A stretch of DNA of 50,996 nucleotides from Emergencia sp. 1XD21-10 (GTDB taxonomy: Bacteria; Bacillota; Clostridia; Peptostreptococcales; Anaerovoracaceae), in NCBI RefSeq assembly GCF_009936045.1, contig NZ_QWEQ01000026.1, forward strand, positions 1-50,996, in the 5' to 3' direction. Every line of letters starts with the position of its first letter. The first letter of the stretch is position 1. Positions 8,801-17,394 of the stretch are shown here, one piece after another. A model generated the notes under the pieces. That model saw nothing but the letters and a program-made list of their open reading frames with translations, was not told the DNA's origin and ran no database searches. The translations under genes were made by a program, and so were the position numbers.

Positions 8801-9241
8801 GTGGAGATTAAAATAGAAATAGACGAAGTTTGCACCGAATCAGAAGTCACCATTAGAACCAGCTGTATGACGGAAGAAATTCACGAACTGATTCAAAGGT
8901 TGTCCAGTGCAAAGCAGAATCTGCTGGCGGGATTTTTGGACGACATGGTTTATTTGCTTGATCCGAAAGATATCGTTAGATTTTACGCACTGGAACAAAA
9001 GGTCTTCGCGCAGACTTTGGAGGGGGAATTTGTAATCAGGCTGAGACTTTATGAACTTGAGGGAAGGCTGGATCAGAAGTTGTTTCTGCGTATTTCCAAT
9101 TCAGAAATTGTAAACCTAAAGCATATCGCAAAGCTGGATTTAAGCTTTAGCGGCACCATTTGCATGACGCTGACCAATGGAGAAAATGTTTTCGCGTCGA
9201 GGCGCAATGTAGCGCATATTAAACGAATTTTGGGTATTTAG
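8801..9241 (+). CDS. LytTR-domain DNA-binding protein
   Basis: The 146-residue protein has a C-terminal LytTR domain (about residues 48-146) with KLFLRISNSEIVNLKHIAKL and the terminal NVFASRRNVAHIKRILGI. The N-terminal 45 residues are not a receiver domain, so this is a stand-alone LytTR regulator rather than a two-component response regulator. The start is GTG with AAGGAGG eight bases upstream. In many Firmicutes such genes are followed by a DUF3021 membrane partner; none is present here. Confidence 0.88.
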   Translation: MEIKIEIDEVCTESEVTIRTSCMTEEIHELIQRLSSAKQNLLAGFLDDMVYLLDPKDIVRFYALEQKVFAQTLEGEFVIRLRLYELEGRLDQKLFLRISNSEIVNLKHIAKLDLSFSGTICMTLTNGENVFASRRNVAHIKRILGI

Positions 9242-9245
9242 ATTC

Positions 9246-9311
9246 ATGCCAGAAGATATCGAAAATGCAAAGAGGCTACTGCAAAATGAAATAATAGATT
9301 GCACCATTTAG
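9246..9311 (+). pseudogene. Possible 21-codon remnant resembling the N-terminus of a DUF1893-like protein
   Basis: An ATG reading MPEDIENAKRLLQNEIIDC ends after 21 codons at TAG. The start resembles DUF1893 proteins (D-I-E-x-A-K-x-L-L). No continuing frame is recognisable. It may be a gene relic or chance. Confidence 0.25.
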
Positions 9312-9345
9312 GGCAAAAATGCTGATAATGGTGCAGACGTGAACG

Positions 9346-9388
9346 GGGAAATTTATGAGAATTATAAATTTCCCTCTTTTCTTTTTGA
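9346..9388 (+). terminator. Rho-independent terminator after the LytTR gene
   Basis: An 11-bp stem, GGGAAATTTAT/ATAAATTTCCC, with a 7-nt loop is followed by a U-rich tract. A second hairpin just upstream (TGCACCATT/AATGGTGCA, about 9300-9335) adds structure. Confidence 0.75.
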
Positions 9389-9395
9389 AAAACTA

Positions 9396-9404
9396 TGTTA
9401 TAAT
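9396..9404 (+). promoter_or_regulatory. Extended -10 promoter of tRNA-Pro
   Basis: TG-T-TATAAT is an extended -10 element ending 16 nt before the first tRNA base. No good -35 lies upstream, which extended -10 promoters tolerate. Confidence 0.55.
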
Positions 9405-9419
9405 ATTATATGTTGGCGA

Positions 9420-9495
9420 CGGGGTATGGCGCAGTTGGTAGCGCGCTGTGTTCGGGACGCAGAGGCCGTCAGTTCGAGCCTGACTACTCCGACCA
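9420..9495 (+). tRNA. tRNA-Pro, anticodon CGG
   Basis: A full cloverleaf can be drawn: acceptor CGGGGTA/TACTCCG, D arm GCGC/GCGC, anticodon stem CTGTG/CGCAG around loop TTCGGGA (anticodon CGG), T arm GTCAG-TTCGAGC-CTGAC, discriminator A, and an encoded CCA. The only acceptor non-Watson-Crick pair is one G-U. The 76-nt gene is single and has its own promoter and terminator. Confidence 0.95.
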
Positions 9496-9500
9496 ATGTA

Positions 9501-9545
9501 AACTGCCGAAGATATTGAGTAATCAGTATGGTCGGCAGTTTTTTT
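9501..9545 (+). terminator. Terminator of tRNA-Pro
   Basis: AACTGCCGA/TCGGCAGTT stem followed by seven or more T, five bases after the CCA end. Confidence 0.8.
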
Positions 9546-9726
9546 ATGTCGGAAATGCGTTGTGCAAATCTATCATTCGCATATTTTTATCCTTGACTGC
9601 GGCATTGCAAACGCATGAAAGATTGCGTTAGCTGTCAAAAATCCACCATCTGAACTCACGCAGCAAGGTCAAAGTGTACCAGCTTTTGTTAGCGAAATCC
9701 CTGGCTGACCGGAATGCGGAAGCGTA

Positions 9727-9927
9727 GCGCCAACATCAAAGTTTTTTTTCGAGATTCTTGCGTTTGCACGCAATATTTCGCAAAAATTGAAATACGGTTG
9801 GCGTTTTTTCAAAATGAAAAGAAGCAAACCGCCCGATTAACGCAAGAATCAAAAATTTTCTTGGCGGAGTTGGCATTTTCATGAGAGCGAACGCAAGAAT
9901 TTAGATAAAAAATGTTGAAGTTGGCGC
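9727..9927. repeat. Intergenic repeat patch: imperfect 41-bp inverted repeat plus a direct copy
   Basis: The 41 bases at 9727-9767 and the reverse complement of 9887-9927 align without gaps at 33 positions, beginning GCGCCAAC and ending ATTCTTGCGTT(T/C)GC. A third, more diverged copy at 9839-9874 starts AACGCAAGAAT and ends AGTTGGC, in the same orientation as 9887-9927. Another hairpin lies near 9603-9632 (GCAAACGC/GCGTTAGC). No gene is seen in 9546-10082. It resembles a decayed small repeat element, but I recognise no family. Confidence 0.55.
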
Positions 9928-10008
9928 TCAACAGTATGTTGCAATAATAAGGATTTTGTCAATGTTATATTTTTCGTGTGTTTGCCGTGCAATGAACGGT
10001 GAAAGCTA

Positions 10009-10037
10009 TTGCAGCGATGAAGAAATTATTATATAAT
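10009..10037 (+). promoter_or_regulatory. Promoter of the J-domain-like gene
   Basis: TTGCAG, 17 nt, TATAAT, ending 45 nt before the ATG at 10083. Confidence 0.6.
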
Positions 10038-10082
10038 ACGACTAAACGAAGCAAGTTTTCCCAGAAGCAAAAGAGGTAAGTG

Positions 10083-11180
10083 ATGGATAGAAATTTTGCA
10101 TTATTAGGACTGAGAGAGGACGCTACGAAGGAGCAGGTAAAGGCGGCCTACGCGAAGCGGCTGACAAAATATAAAAGCGCTGATTATGAGGACGATCCGG
10201 AGTATGTCAGAAGAAAGATTGCGGAACTGAACGAAGCGTATGCCAGAGCATATCAAAGAGCCGGTGGAAGTCCAGGGGGCACTGATCTTTCGGAAAGAAC
10301 GCTGACCAGAATGCGGGAGGCGGACGAAGATAAAGCGCGAAGAGACCGCAGAAAAGCAAAGGAACAGCAGTATGAGAAAAGATGGCAGGAGATGGAAGGG
10401 GAAGAATTTCATCCGCTGCAGAAGCTGAGACTGGAACGGGAAGAGGTAAACTCTAACAGTAGTGAAAAGCGAGAATTTAAGACGCCGGACTTATCTGCTT
10501 TCAAGACAAAGGCGGAGGAATTTCGAGATAGTATAAAAGAAAATCTAAAAGAAAACTTCGGAGAAGCAAATGCATCGCAGGAAGATGCGACGCAGCCGCC
10601 GTCTCTTGGAGATGCGGCTGCCAGGAGTCAGAATAGCAGCGGGCATGCTGAAGGTAACTTTGACGGCTCCGGACTGAAAGTAATCGCAGGTATCCTTTTA
10701 ATCATCGCAGTTTCATTATTCAGTATGTGTGATGGAAGCGATACAAACTACTACGATGATAACTGGGATACGGTCTATTCGACATCAGATTACAGTGACG
10801 AAGACTGGGAAGTACAGAGTATTGCAGAAAGTGTACGCAGTGTTATCTTTTACGACTTGGAAATTACTGATGACATCGTAGAGGTTGACGATGATGAGGA
10901 GAGACTGCAGAAAGCAGCAGATAAGTTTGCAGAGCGCTACACAGATTACAGTACGATAGCGGATTTGTGCAGGAATTTGTATGGGAGAGTCGACTCATTT
11001 TATGTAAGCGACAGCGATGACATATTTTCTCAGGTTGAGGCGGTACTAGAGTATTATCAGTTTCCGTCTGTGAACGAAGTAATCGGATATATCAACCCGT
11101 ATACGGGAAAAAGTATTAAAAATAGAACCGGATATTTGTTATATTTAAACCGTTATTACAAAGAAGAACAGGAGTCGTAA
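10083..11180 (+). CDS. Membrane-anchored J-domain-like protein
   Basis: The 365-residue protein starts with a J-domain-like helical pair (LGLREDATKEQVKAAYAKRL, then IAELNEAYARAY, residues 6-60). The HPD tripeptide needed to stimulate DnaK is missing; the loop reads TKYKSADYEDDPEYV. A charged region with likely coiled coil follows (about 75-185), then one membrane segment (VIAGILLIIAVSLFSMC, about 199-215) and an acidic C-terminal domain rich in Asp and Tyr. The ATG at 10083 is preferred over GTG 10080 because AGAGG is correctly spaced. It is monocistronic and its function is unknown. Confidence 0.82.
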   Translation: MDRNFALLGLREDATKEQVKAAYAKRLTKYKSADYEDDPEYVRRKIAELNEAYARAYQRAGGSPGGTDLSERTLTRMREADEDKARRDRRKAKEQQYEKRWQEMEGEEFHPLQKLRLEREEVNSNSSEKREFKTPDLSAFKTKAEEFRDSIKENLKENFGEANASQEDATQPPSLGDAAARSQNSSGHAEGNFDGSGLKVIAGILLIIAVSLFSMCDGSDTNYYDDNWDTVYSTSDYSDEDWEVQSIAESVRSVIFYDLEITDDIVEVDDDEERLQKAADKFAERYTDYSTIADLCRNLYGRVDSFYVSDSDDIFSQVEAVLEYYQFPSVNEVIGYINPYTGKSIKNRTGYLLYLNRYYKEEQES

Positions 11181-11193
11181 GGCTCCTGTTTTT
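11167..11193 (+). terminator. Terminator overlapping the end of the J-like gene
   Basis: AACAGGAG/CTCCTGTT stem with an 8-nt loop, then TTT. The left arm includes the last codons of the gene. It lies between convergent genes. Confidence 0.65.
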
Positions 11194-11239
11194 GTCTATA
11201 CGCGGTCAATCCGTACGAAATCGGCGAAATCGTATGGGG

Positions 11240-11905
11240 TTATTTTGTTTCTAAGGCAGCCTCTTTCATAATAGAAACACTGGCACTTGCGCCGATTCTA
11301 TCTGCGCCGGCAGCAATCATTTTTTGCACATCAGTATAGGTTCTGATACCGCCGGAGGCTTTGACCTGCATCGTATCACCTACGGTTTTTTTCATCAGCC
11401 TCACGTGATACGGGGTAGCGCCGCCGCCTGCAAATCCCGTCGACGTTTTTACAAAGGCTGCACCGGCAGCTTGCGCCAGATGGCAGGCTGTGATGATTTT
11501 TTCGTCGGTTAGAAGGCAGGTTTCTAAAATTACTTTTACGGCAGCCTCATATGCGGCAGCGGCAGAAACCACTGCGGCTATATCATCTCTGACGTAATCG
11601 TATTTTCCTGATTTTAGCATGCCTACATGGAGGACCATATCAATTTCCTTTGCACCAGCTTTGCAGGATTCTTCCGTTTCAAAGACCTTAGAAGCAGTGG
11701 TGCAGGCGCCGAGCGGAAACCCTACGACAGCTGCGATTTTTACATCGCTGTCAGAAAGCTGGCTGGCAGCAAAGGAAACGTAAGAAGAGTTGACGCAGAC
11801 GGAATAAAAGCCGTAGTCTTTTGCTTCACGGCAAAGGGCAGCAATCAGATCTTCAGTTGCATCCGGTTTTAGTTGTGTATGGTCAAAATATTGATTAAGT
11901 TTCAT
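11240..11905 (-). CDS. deoC: Deoxyribose-phosphate aldolase
   Basis: The 221-residue class I aldolase splits 2-deoxyribose 5-phosphate into glyceraldehyde 3-phosphate and acetaldehyde in deoxynucleoside breakdown. The Schiff-base Lys lies in FVKTSTGFAGGGAT, the second catalytic Lys in VKASGGIRT, and the N-terminal DHTQLKPDAT is diagnostic. The ATG at 11905 has GGAGG eight bases upstream; an upstream in-frame TTG (11920) would include that site. No other deo genes are adjacent. Confidence 0.96.
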   Translation of the reverse strand: MKLNQYFDHTQLKPDATEDLIAALCREAKDYGFYSVCVNSSYVSFAASQLSDSDVKIAAVVGFPLGACTTASKVFETEESCKAGAKEIDMVLHVGMLKSGKYDYVRDDIAAVVSAAAAYEAAVKVILETCLLTDEKIITACHLAQAAGAAFVKTSTGFAGGGATPYHVRLMKKTVGDTMQVKASGGIRTYTDVQKMIAAGADRIGASASVSIMKEAALETK

Positions 11906-12009
11906 ACAGGGAGCCTCCAAAATTTCGATTTTCTATGTCCTTATTTTACCACATTTTTTCTCTTACATTAAGACAAAAAAACTGGATATGATAACTTTTG
12001 TATTTTTCT

Positions 12010-12038
12010 TTGACATTGATGTCGATAGGGCATATAAT
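12010..12038 (+). promoter_or_regulatory. Perfect-consensus sigmaA promoter
   Basis: TTGACA, 17 nt, TATAAT, an exact vegetative consensus, about 38 nt upstream of the ATG at 12077. Confidence 0.85.
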
Positions 12039-12076
12039 AATGAGGAAATTGAAAATGAAAAGACAAGAGGGTTAGT

Positions 12077-12559
12077 ATGGAAAAAGCAGTTAAAATAATT
12101 GGAATGATGAAATGGCTTGGCCTTCCGCTCGGATATATTATGCTCTTTGCGACCAGGGAAAGCTTTGGAGACATAGCGGGTATTTGCTTGGGTACCATTG
12201 CGGCAGTGTCTTTTTGGGTACTCATGCAAAAGGAACAGTCCAGGATTATTGGGCAGACTATTGCGAGAGAAATCAAAGAGGCAATTTCCACAGCGGGAAA
12301 TGTAGACAGTTTTATTGAGATTAAGAGAATGCGCGGCGGTATTATTGCGCGAGTTTATTTAATCAATGCGAAGGAAAGAGCGATGGCAATTCACAGCGCT
12401 ATTGCAAGACGTATTGAGCAGTGTGATTTGAAGAAGTACCTATGGGTTATGCAAATGACAGATATGCCGGAGGCTGCTTCTCTTCGCGAAATGCAAAAGA
12501 AACTCAACGAACAGCTTATCGATGAACTGCTAAGAAGACGCAAAGGAGATAGAGACTAG
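12077..12559 (+). CDS. Small membrane protein of unknown function paired with the antiporter
   Basis: The 160-residue protein has two N-terminal hydrophobic helices (about residues 14-26 and 34-50) and a basic, helical cytoplasmic tail ending LLRRRKGDRD. I do not recognise the family. Its stop is one base before the NhaC-type gene's ATG, whose ribosome site lies within its end, so the two are coupled. An accessory role for the transporter is an inference from this. Confidence 0.75.
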   Translation: MEKAVKIIGMMKWLGLPLGYIMLFATRESFGDIAGICLGTIAAVSFWVLMQKEQSRIIGQTIAREIKEAISTAGNVDSFIEIKRMRGGIIARVYLINAKERAMAIHSAIARRIEQCDLKKYLWVMQMTDMPEAASLREMQKKLNEQLIDELLRRRKGDRD

Positions 12560-12560
12560 G

Positions 12561-13877
12561 ATGGATTTACTGATTGGCTTTATCGTATTTATTGGAGCGA
12601 TGGTCTGGTGTATCATTACGGGGTACACCATGGTAATTGCTCTTTTTATTGGGCTGATTGCTTTTACGATTGTAGGAAAAAGGAAGGGCTTTGCTCTTAG
12701 CGAAATCGCTAAGATGGGAGCGGATGGTTTGAAGGATGCGCTGATAGTTATTGAGATTATGTTTATCATCGGCTTTATTACGGCGGTCTGGCGCTCAGCA
12801 GGAACTATTTCCTTTTTTGTTTATTATGGAATTAAGATGATTACGCCGGCGATTTTTTTGATTATCACCTTTGCATTGTGCTGTCTGCTTTCCTATGCTT
12901 TGGGCACATCTTTTGGCGTGGCAGGCACGGTTGGCGTCATTTTTATTGCTTTGGCAAGGGCGGGCGGTGTCGACGAGTTTTTGACTGCTGGAGCGGTGAT
13001 GAGCGGTATTTACTTTGGGGACAGAGGTTCTCCTGTATCGTCCAGTGCAATTCTGGTGGCTACCATCACGGAAACGGAGTTGCTTGCTAATGTAAAGAGG
13101 ATGGCAAAGACCGCATGGATGCCGCTGGTTCTAACTTTGGGGATTTATAGCGTGCTTTCCTTTACAAATCCGATTCAGACAGTGGATCAAAGTTTTTTAC
13201 ATAATATGGAAAGTGAATTTAGCCTTTCCATATGGGCTGTAGTGCCGGCGCTTTGTATGTTGGTACTGCCACTTTTGAAGGTTCCAGTCATTTATGCTAT
13301 GCTTGTCAGTATTGCAAGCGGCAGTGTGGTCAGTCTGTTTTGTGAGGATATGTCTTTGCAGACTCTGCTTCACACGTTGATTTTTGGATATACCGGCGAA
13401 GGCGGCCTTGGAAAAATATTAGATGGCGGTGGCATGCTTTCCATGATAGAGATTGTGTGTATCGTGTCGCTTTCCAGTACCTATTCGGGTATCTTTACGG
13501 GAACGGACATGCTGGGTGTGCTGCAGGAGAAAATTCTCTTCGTTGCAAAGAAAATTGGAAGATTTCCTACTATGGTGCTGATTTCTTATGGCTTTCTTGG
13601 GATTTTCTGCAATCAAACTATCGCATCGATGATGTGCTGCGATTTTTTGAAGAAACCATATGAGGCGCTTTCTGCAACAAAAGAAGAACTTGCCATCGAC
13701 CTTGAAAATTCGGTGATTTTGCTGGCGGGGACTGTTCCATGGGCGATTGCCTGTACCGTACCTCTTGGATTTATGCAGGTGGGGATTGGAGCAATTACCT
13801 TTAGCTTTTATTTGTATCTGGTGCCGATTTGTTATGGAATCCAGAAAAAAGTATCAAATCCTTTCACAAAAGAATAA
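12561..13877 (+). CDS. NhaC-family Na+/H+ antiporter-like transporter
   Basis: The 438-residue polytopic membrane protein has about ten to eleven hydrophobic segments. Family marks are LGTSFGVAGTVGVIFIALA (about residues 114-132) and YFGDRGSPVSSSA (about 151-163), as in NhaC antiporters. AAAGGAG precedes the start. NhaC members exchange Na+ for H+, or malate/lactate coupled to ions in the MleN branch, so the exact substrate is open. It shares a strong promoter with the small membrane protein before it. Confidence 0.88.
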   Translation: MDLLIGFIVFIGAMVWCIITGYTMVIALFIGLIAFTIVGKRKGFALSEIAKMGADGLKDALIVIEIMFIIGFITAVWRSAGTISFFVYYGIKMITPAIFLIITFALCCLLSYALGTSFGVAGTVGVIFIALARAGGVDEFLTAGAVMSGIYFGDRGSPVSSSAILVATITETELLANVKRMAKTAWMPLVLTLGIYSVLSFTNPIQTVDQSFLHNMESEFSLSIWAVVPALCMLVLPLLKVPVIYAMLVSIASGSVVSLFCEDMSLQTLLHTLIFGYTGEGGLGKILDGGGMLSMIEIVCIVSLSSTYSGIFTGTDMLGVLQEKILFVAKKIGRFPTMVLISYGFLGIFCNQTIASMMCCDFLKKPYEALSATKEELAIDLENSVILLAGTVPWAIACTVPLGFMQVGIGAITFSFYLYLVPICYGIQKKVSNPFTKE

Positions 13878-13909
13878 ACTGGATATTATACGTGAAAGGA
13901 GATGAACCT

Positions 13910-14623
13910 ATGAATCTTGCAATCGTAGGAACCGGTACTATGGGGCGTATCGTCAGAGATATGGCACTGCAGAATCCTGGTATCGATAAGGTGTATAATA
14001 TTGAACCTGCATTGGGAGAGAGACTAGAGGATATTAAAGAACCAGATGTTGTCATTGATTTTAGTCACCCTGGTGCTTTGGATGGAATTTACCGTTATAT
14101 TGAAGAGCGACAAGGTCGTGTTGGTGCAGTTTTTGCAACAACAGGCTATACAGAGGAAGAAGAGGAGAAAATTCGGCGTTTGGCAGAATCTGCGCCGATT
14201 ATTAAAAGTTCTAACTTTTCTTATGGCATCAATTCTTTAAAAAAGATTGTAGGCTATGCGGTGCCGCTTTTGTCGGACTGTTCCGATATGGAGATCATCG
14301 AGAAACATCACAATCAGAAAGTGGATTCGCCCAGCGGCACGGCGCTTGCGCTAGCTGAGGTCTGCGATCCCTTGGGAGAACGGGAACGCAAATACGGTCG
14401 CTGCGGCGAGGAGAAGAGAAGAAACGAAATAGGTATTCACAGCGTTCGCGGCGGTACAATTTTTGGAGAACATACCGTTATTTTTGCTATGAAAGACGAA
14501 GTGATAGAGATTAAACATACTGCTTTTTCAAAAACGATTTTTGCCAAAGGTGCTATTGAAGCGGCACAGTGGCTGACAGGCAGAAAGCCGGGTCTGTATT
14601 TTATCGAAGAGGTATTCTATTGA
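13910..14623 (+). CDS. dapB: 4-hydroxy-tetrahydrodipicolinate reductase
   Basis: The 237-residue enzyme performs the NAD(P)H reduction step of the diaminopimelate/lysine pathway. It has a Rossmann loop (IVGTGTMGRIV), ATTGYTEE, SSNFSYGINSL and the substrate-binding EKHHNQKVDSPSGTA. The ATG at 13910 has AAAGGAG six bases upstream; an earlier in-frame start overlapping the antiporter is unlikely. It is slightly shorter than proteobacterial DapB, as in other clostridia. No other lysine-pathway genes are nearby. Confidence 0.95.
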   Translation: MNLAIVGTGTMGRIVRDMALQNPGIDKVYNIEPALGERLEDIKEPDVVIDFSHPGALDGIYRYIEERQGRVGAVFATTGYTEEEEEKIRRLAESAPIIKSSNFSYGINSLKKIVGYAVPLLSDCSDMEIIEKHHNQKVDSPSGTALALAEVCDPLGERERKYGRCGEEKRRNEIGIHSVRGGTIFGEHTVIFAMKDEVIEIKHTAFSKTIFAKGAIEAAQWLTGRKPGLYFIEEVFY

Positions 14624-14685
14624 CTTTCGATGAGATTTGTGGTAGAACATAGGTTGTGACAAAATCCGTGAGATGAGAGGAAACT

Positions 14686-15303
14686 ATGGAAATTGAACTG
14701 AAATATGCGGTAAAAGATGAGGAAGTCATTAAAAAAATTTTGCATGACCCTTATCTGGAAAGCATTAAAGATAAGGATACAGAAGAAGAACTTGAAATGC
14801 ATGCAGTATATTTCGATACTGAAGATAGAAGGCTTTTCAGGGAAGGAATCGCTTTTCGCGTTAGAAAAGAAGGAAGCAAGCTGATTGCGACATTGAAATG
14901 GAACGGTTCCAGTGATGAAGGTATGCACAAGAGAGAAGAAATCAACGTGCCGGTAGATGATGAGTCTAAGCTGACTATACCGGATATTCAGATTTTCGAT
15001 CAGAGCGAGATGTGTCAGGTGCTGGTAGATTTGGTTGGAAAGAGAACTCTGGTTCCATTGATGGATATATACTTTGTGCGCAGACAGGTGAGAATTGATA
15101 CTGGAAGATCTATCAGCGAGCTTTCCATCGATGTAGGTAAGATTATTTGTGGAGAAAACACTGCACCGATTTCTGAAATGGAAATTGAGCTTTATTCCGG
15201 TGATGAAGAGGATATGATTGCTTTGGGAGAAAGAATTTCTGCAAAATATGACCTTTTGGCGGAAGATAGAAGCAAATATAAGAGAGGATTAGACCTCATT
15301 TAA
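14686..15303 (+). CDS. CYTH-domain (triphosphate tunnel) protein
   Basis: The 205-residue protein starts MEIELKYAV, the ExExK signature of CYTH enzymes, with alternating charged strands (AVYFDTEDRRL, FRVRKEGSKLIATLKW, ISELSIDVGKII, EMEIELYSGD) that line the tunnel. Family members hydrolyse inorganic triphosphate or thiamine triphosphate. It lacks the CHAD domain often fused in longer homologues. It is followed by a terminator. Confidence 0.9.
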   Translation: MEIELKYAVKDEEVIKKILHDPYLESIKDKDTEEELEMHAVYFDTEDRRLFREGIAFRVRKEGSKLIATLKWNGSSDEGMHKREEINVPVDDESKLTIPDIQIFDQSEMCQVLVDLVGKRTLVPLMDIYFVRRQVRIDTGRSISELSIDVGKIICGENTAPISEMEIELYSGDEEDMIALGERISAKYDLLAEDRSKYKRGLDLI

Positions 15304-15305
15304 AG

Positions 15306-15334
15306 AAAAATGACTGTTTTTAGCAGTCATTTTT
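15306..15334 (+). terminator. Terminator after the CYTH gene
   Basis: AAAAATGACTG/CAGTCATTTTT stem with a 7-nt loop and a short U run, three bases after the stop. Confidence 0.75.
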
Positions 15335-15344
15335 GTTAGAATCC

Positions 15345-15373
15345 TTTACTTTATGCGCCAAAAAGTGTATAAT
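15345..15373 (+). promoter_or_regulatory. Promoter of tig
   Basis: TTTACT, 17 nt, TATAAT, about 70 nt before the ATG at 15446. Confidence 0.6.
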
Positions 15374-15445
15374 AATATGCATTCTATGTTCAGAATTGAA
15401 TATAGAGCTAATGAACTTGCTATAATTTTAGGAGGATATATATCA

Positions 15446-16756
15446 ATGAAAACAACTTTTATTTCCAAAGAGAATAACCAGGTAAAGTTTACTATGGATT
15501 TTACTGCGGAAGAATTTGAGGCTGCAGTCGTTAAGGCTTATCAGGCATCTAAAAATCAGTTTATGATAGATGGTTTCAGAAAGGGCAAAGCGCCTAGAAG
15601 TATCATCGAGAAGCACTATGGCGAAGGCGTATTCTTTGAGGATGCAATTAACAACATGTTCCAGGAAAACTATCCAGAAGCGATCCGTGAGCTGCAGCTG
15701 GAAGTCATCGACAGTCCTGCTGCTGAATTTTCCGAAATCGGAAAAGGAAAGCCGCTCACTATCACTATTACTGTAGCAGTATATCCAGTAGTAGATGTAA
15801 AAGATTATCTGGGTGTAGAGGTAGAAGAAGTCATTCAGACTGTTGCAGCAGAAGATGTGGATAGAGAAATCGAAATGCTGCAGAAGAGAAACGCAAGAAT
15901 GGTCGTAGCTGAAAGACCCGTTGAAGATGGTGACACTGTAATTTTAGATTACTCTGGCTTTGTAGGCGAAGAACAGTTTGAAGGCGGCACTGCAGAAAGA
16001 CAGGAACTGAAGATTGGCTCCGGTATGTTTATTCCGGGATTTGAAGAACAGCTGGTTGGCGTTAACGCAGGAGAGGACAAGGATGTAACAGTAACGTTCC
16101 CTGAAGAGTATCACGCGCCTGATCTTGCAGGAAAAGAAGCAGTCTTCCACTGCCATATCCACGAAATCAAAGTGGAAGAACTTCCTGAGCTTGATGATGA
16201 GTTCGCAAAAGATGTCAGTGAATATGATACTTTGGATGAATTAAAGAAAGCAACTGAGGAAAGACTACAGACAAACGCTGATGCAATGGCTCTGAACGCT
16301 GCAAAAGACGCTGTCATCGAAAAAGTTTACGAAGCAAACAAACCGGAAGTGCCGGCTGTTATGGTAGAGGACGAAATCGACAGAATGGCGCAGGAACTGG
16401 ATCACCAGCTGAGATATCAGGGACTTTCTTTAGAACAGTATCTGCAGTTCTTACAGAAAGAGCCTAAGGATTTCAGAGAAGAATTGAGAGAAGACGCAGC
16501 TAAGAAGGTTGGAACCAGATTAGTTCTGATGTCTATCGTTGAAGCCGAAAAGGTAGAAGTTTCCGAAGAAGAAATGGAAACTGAACTGAAAGACATGGCT
16601 AACGCATACAATGTAGATGTAGCGCAGATCAGAGAGATGATCGGCACTGATAACCTGACCTTCTTCAAAAAGGACATCCAGTTGAAAAAAGTGATCGACA
16701 TGCTGTATGATAAGGCAAAAGTAAACAAGGTTGAGAAGAAAGCTGAAGAAGCTTAA
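15446..16756 (+). CDS. tig: Trigger factor, ribosome-associated chaperone and prolyl isomerase
   Basis: The 436-residue protein has the ribosome-binding N-terminal domain with the signature GFRKGKAPRSIIEKHYG (about residues 43-59), an FKBP-type isomerase domain (about 155-245, GDTVILDYSGFVGEEQFEGG) and the helical chaperone arms. The ATG at 15446 has GGAGG in TTAGGAGGATATATATCA just upstream; a longer frame from 15353 covers the promoter and is rejected. It is followed directly by clpP and clpX, the conserved tig-clpP-clpX order. Confidence 0.97.
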   Translation: MKTTFISKENNQVKFTMDFTAEEFEAAVVKAYQASKNQFMIDGFRKGKAPRSIIEKHYGEGVFFEDAINNMFQENYPEAIRELQLEVIDSPAAEFSEIGKGKPLTITITVAVYPVVDVKDYLGVEVEEVIQTVAAEDVDREIEMLQKRNARMVVAERPVEDGDTVILDYSGFVGEEQFEGGTAERQELKIGSGMFIPGFEEQLVGVNAGEDKDVTVTFPEEYHAPDLAGKEAVFHCHIHEIKVEELPELDDEFAKDVSEYDTLDELKKATEERLQTNADAMALNAAKDAVIEKVYEANKPEVPAVMVEDEIDRMAQELDHQLRYQGLSLEQYLQFLQKEPKDFREELREDAAKKVGTRLVLMSIVEAEKVEVSEEEMETELKDMANAYNVDVAQIREMIGTDNLTFFKKDIQLKKVIDMLYDKAKVNKVEKKAEEA

Positions 16757-16792
16757 AATATAAACAAACAGAAATAAGGGGGACACAAAAGA

Positions 16793-17374
16793 ATGGCTTT
16801 AGTACCATATGTAATTGAACAGACTGGTAGAGGAGAGCGCTCTTACGACATTTATTCAAGACTGTTAAAGGACAGAATTATTTTTCTGGCAGACGAGATT
16901 AACGACCAAATCGCCAGTCTGGTGGTAGCACAGCTGCTGTTCTTAGAAGCAGAGGACCCTGAGAAAGATATTTGTATTTACATTAATAGCCCCGGCGGTT
17001 CTGTAACCGCCGGCATGGCTATTTATGACACCATGCAGTATATTAAATGCGACGTTTCCACCATTTGTGTGGGTCTTGCAGCCAGCATGGGTGCATTCCT
17101 TCTGTCCTCAGGGAAAAAAGGTAAGAGATTTGCGCTTCCTAATGCGGAGGTGATGATTCATCAGCCGCTGGGCGGAGCAAAAGGGCAGGCTTCTGATATC
17201 AAGATTCATGCTGATTGGATTTTGAAGACAAGGGAGAAACTTAACAGAATTCTCAGCGAGAATACAGGTCAGGATTTAGCTATCATTGAAAGAGATACCG
17301 ACAGAGACAACTTTATGAGTGCAGAGGACGCTGCCTCCTATGGATTGATTGATAAAGTAATTTCATCCAAATAA
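16793..17374 (+). CDS. clpP: ATP-dependent Clp protease proteolytic subunit
   Basis: At 193 residues this is the standard ClpP size. The catalytic Ser sits in [14 protein letters not shown] (about residue 98), the His in MIHQPLGG (about 123) and the Asp in [15 protein letters not shown] (about 172). It forms the tetradecameric barrel that ClpX, encoded 20 nt downstream, feeds with unfolded substrates. Confidence 0.98.
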   Translation: MALVPYVIEQTGRGERSYDIYSRLLKDRIIFLADEINDQIASLVVAQLLFLEAEDPEKDICIYINSPGGSVTAGMAIYDTMQYIKCDVSTICVGLAASMGAFLLSSGKKGKRFALPNAEVMIHQPLGGAKGQASDIKIHADWILKTREKLNRILSENTGQDLAIIERDTDRDNFMSAEDAASYGLIDKVISSK

Positions 17375-17394
17375 ATAAGTAGAGGGGGATATTT

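Noticed and set aside
9410-9631. A 73-codon ORF
   Set aside because: It runs through the tRNA-Pro gene and its terminator.
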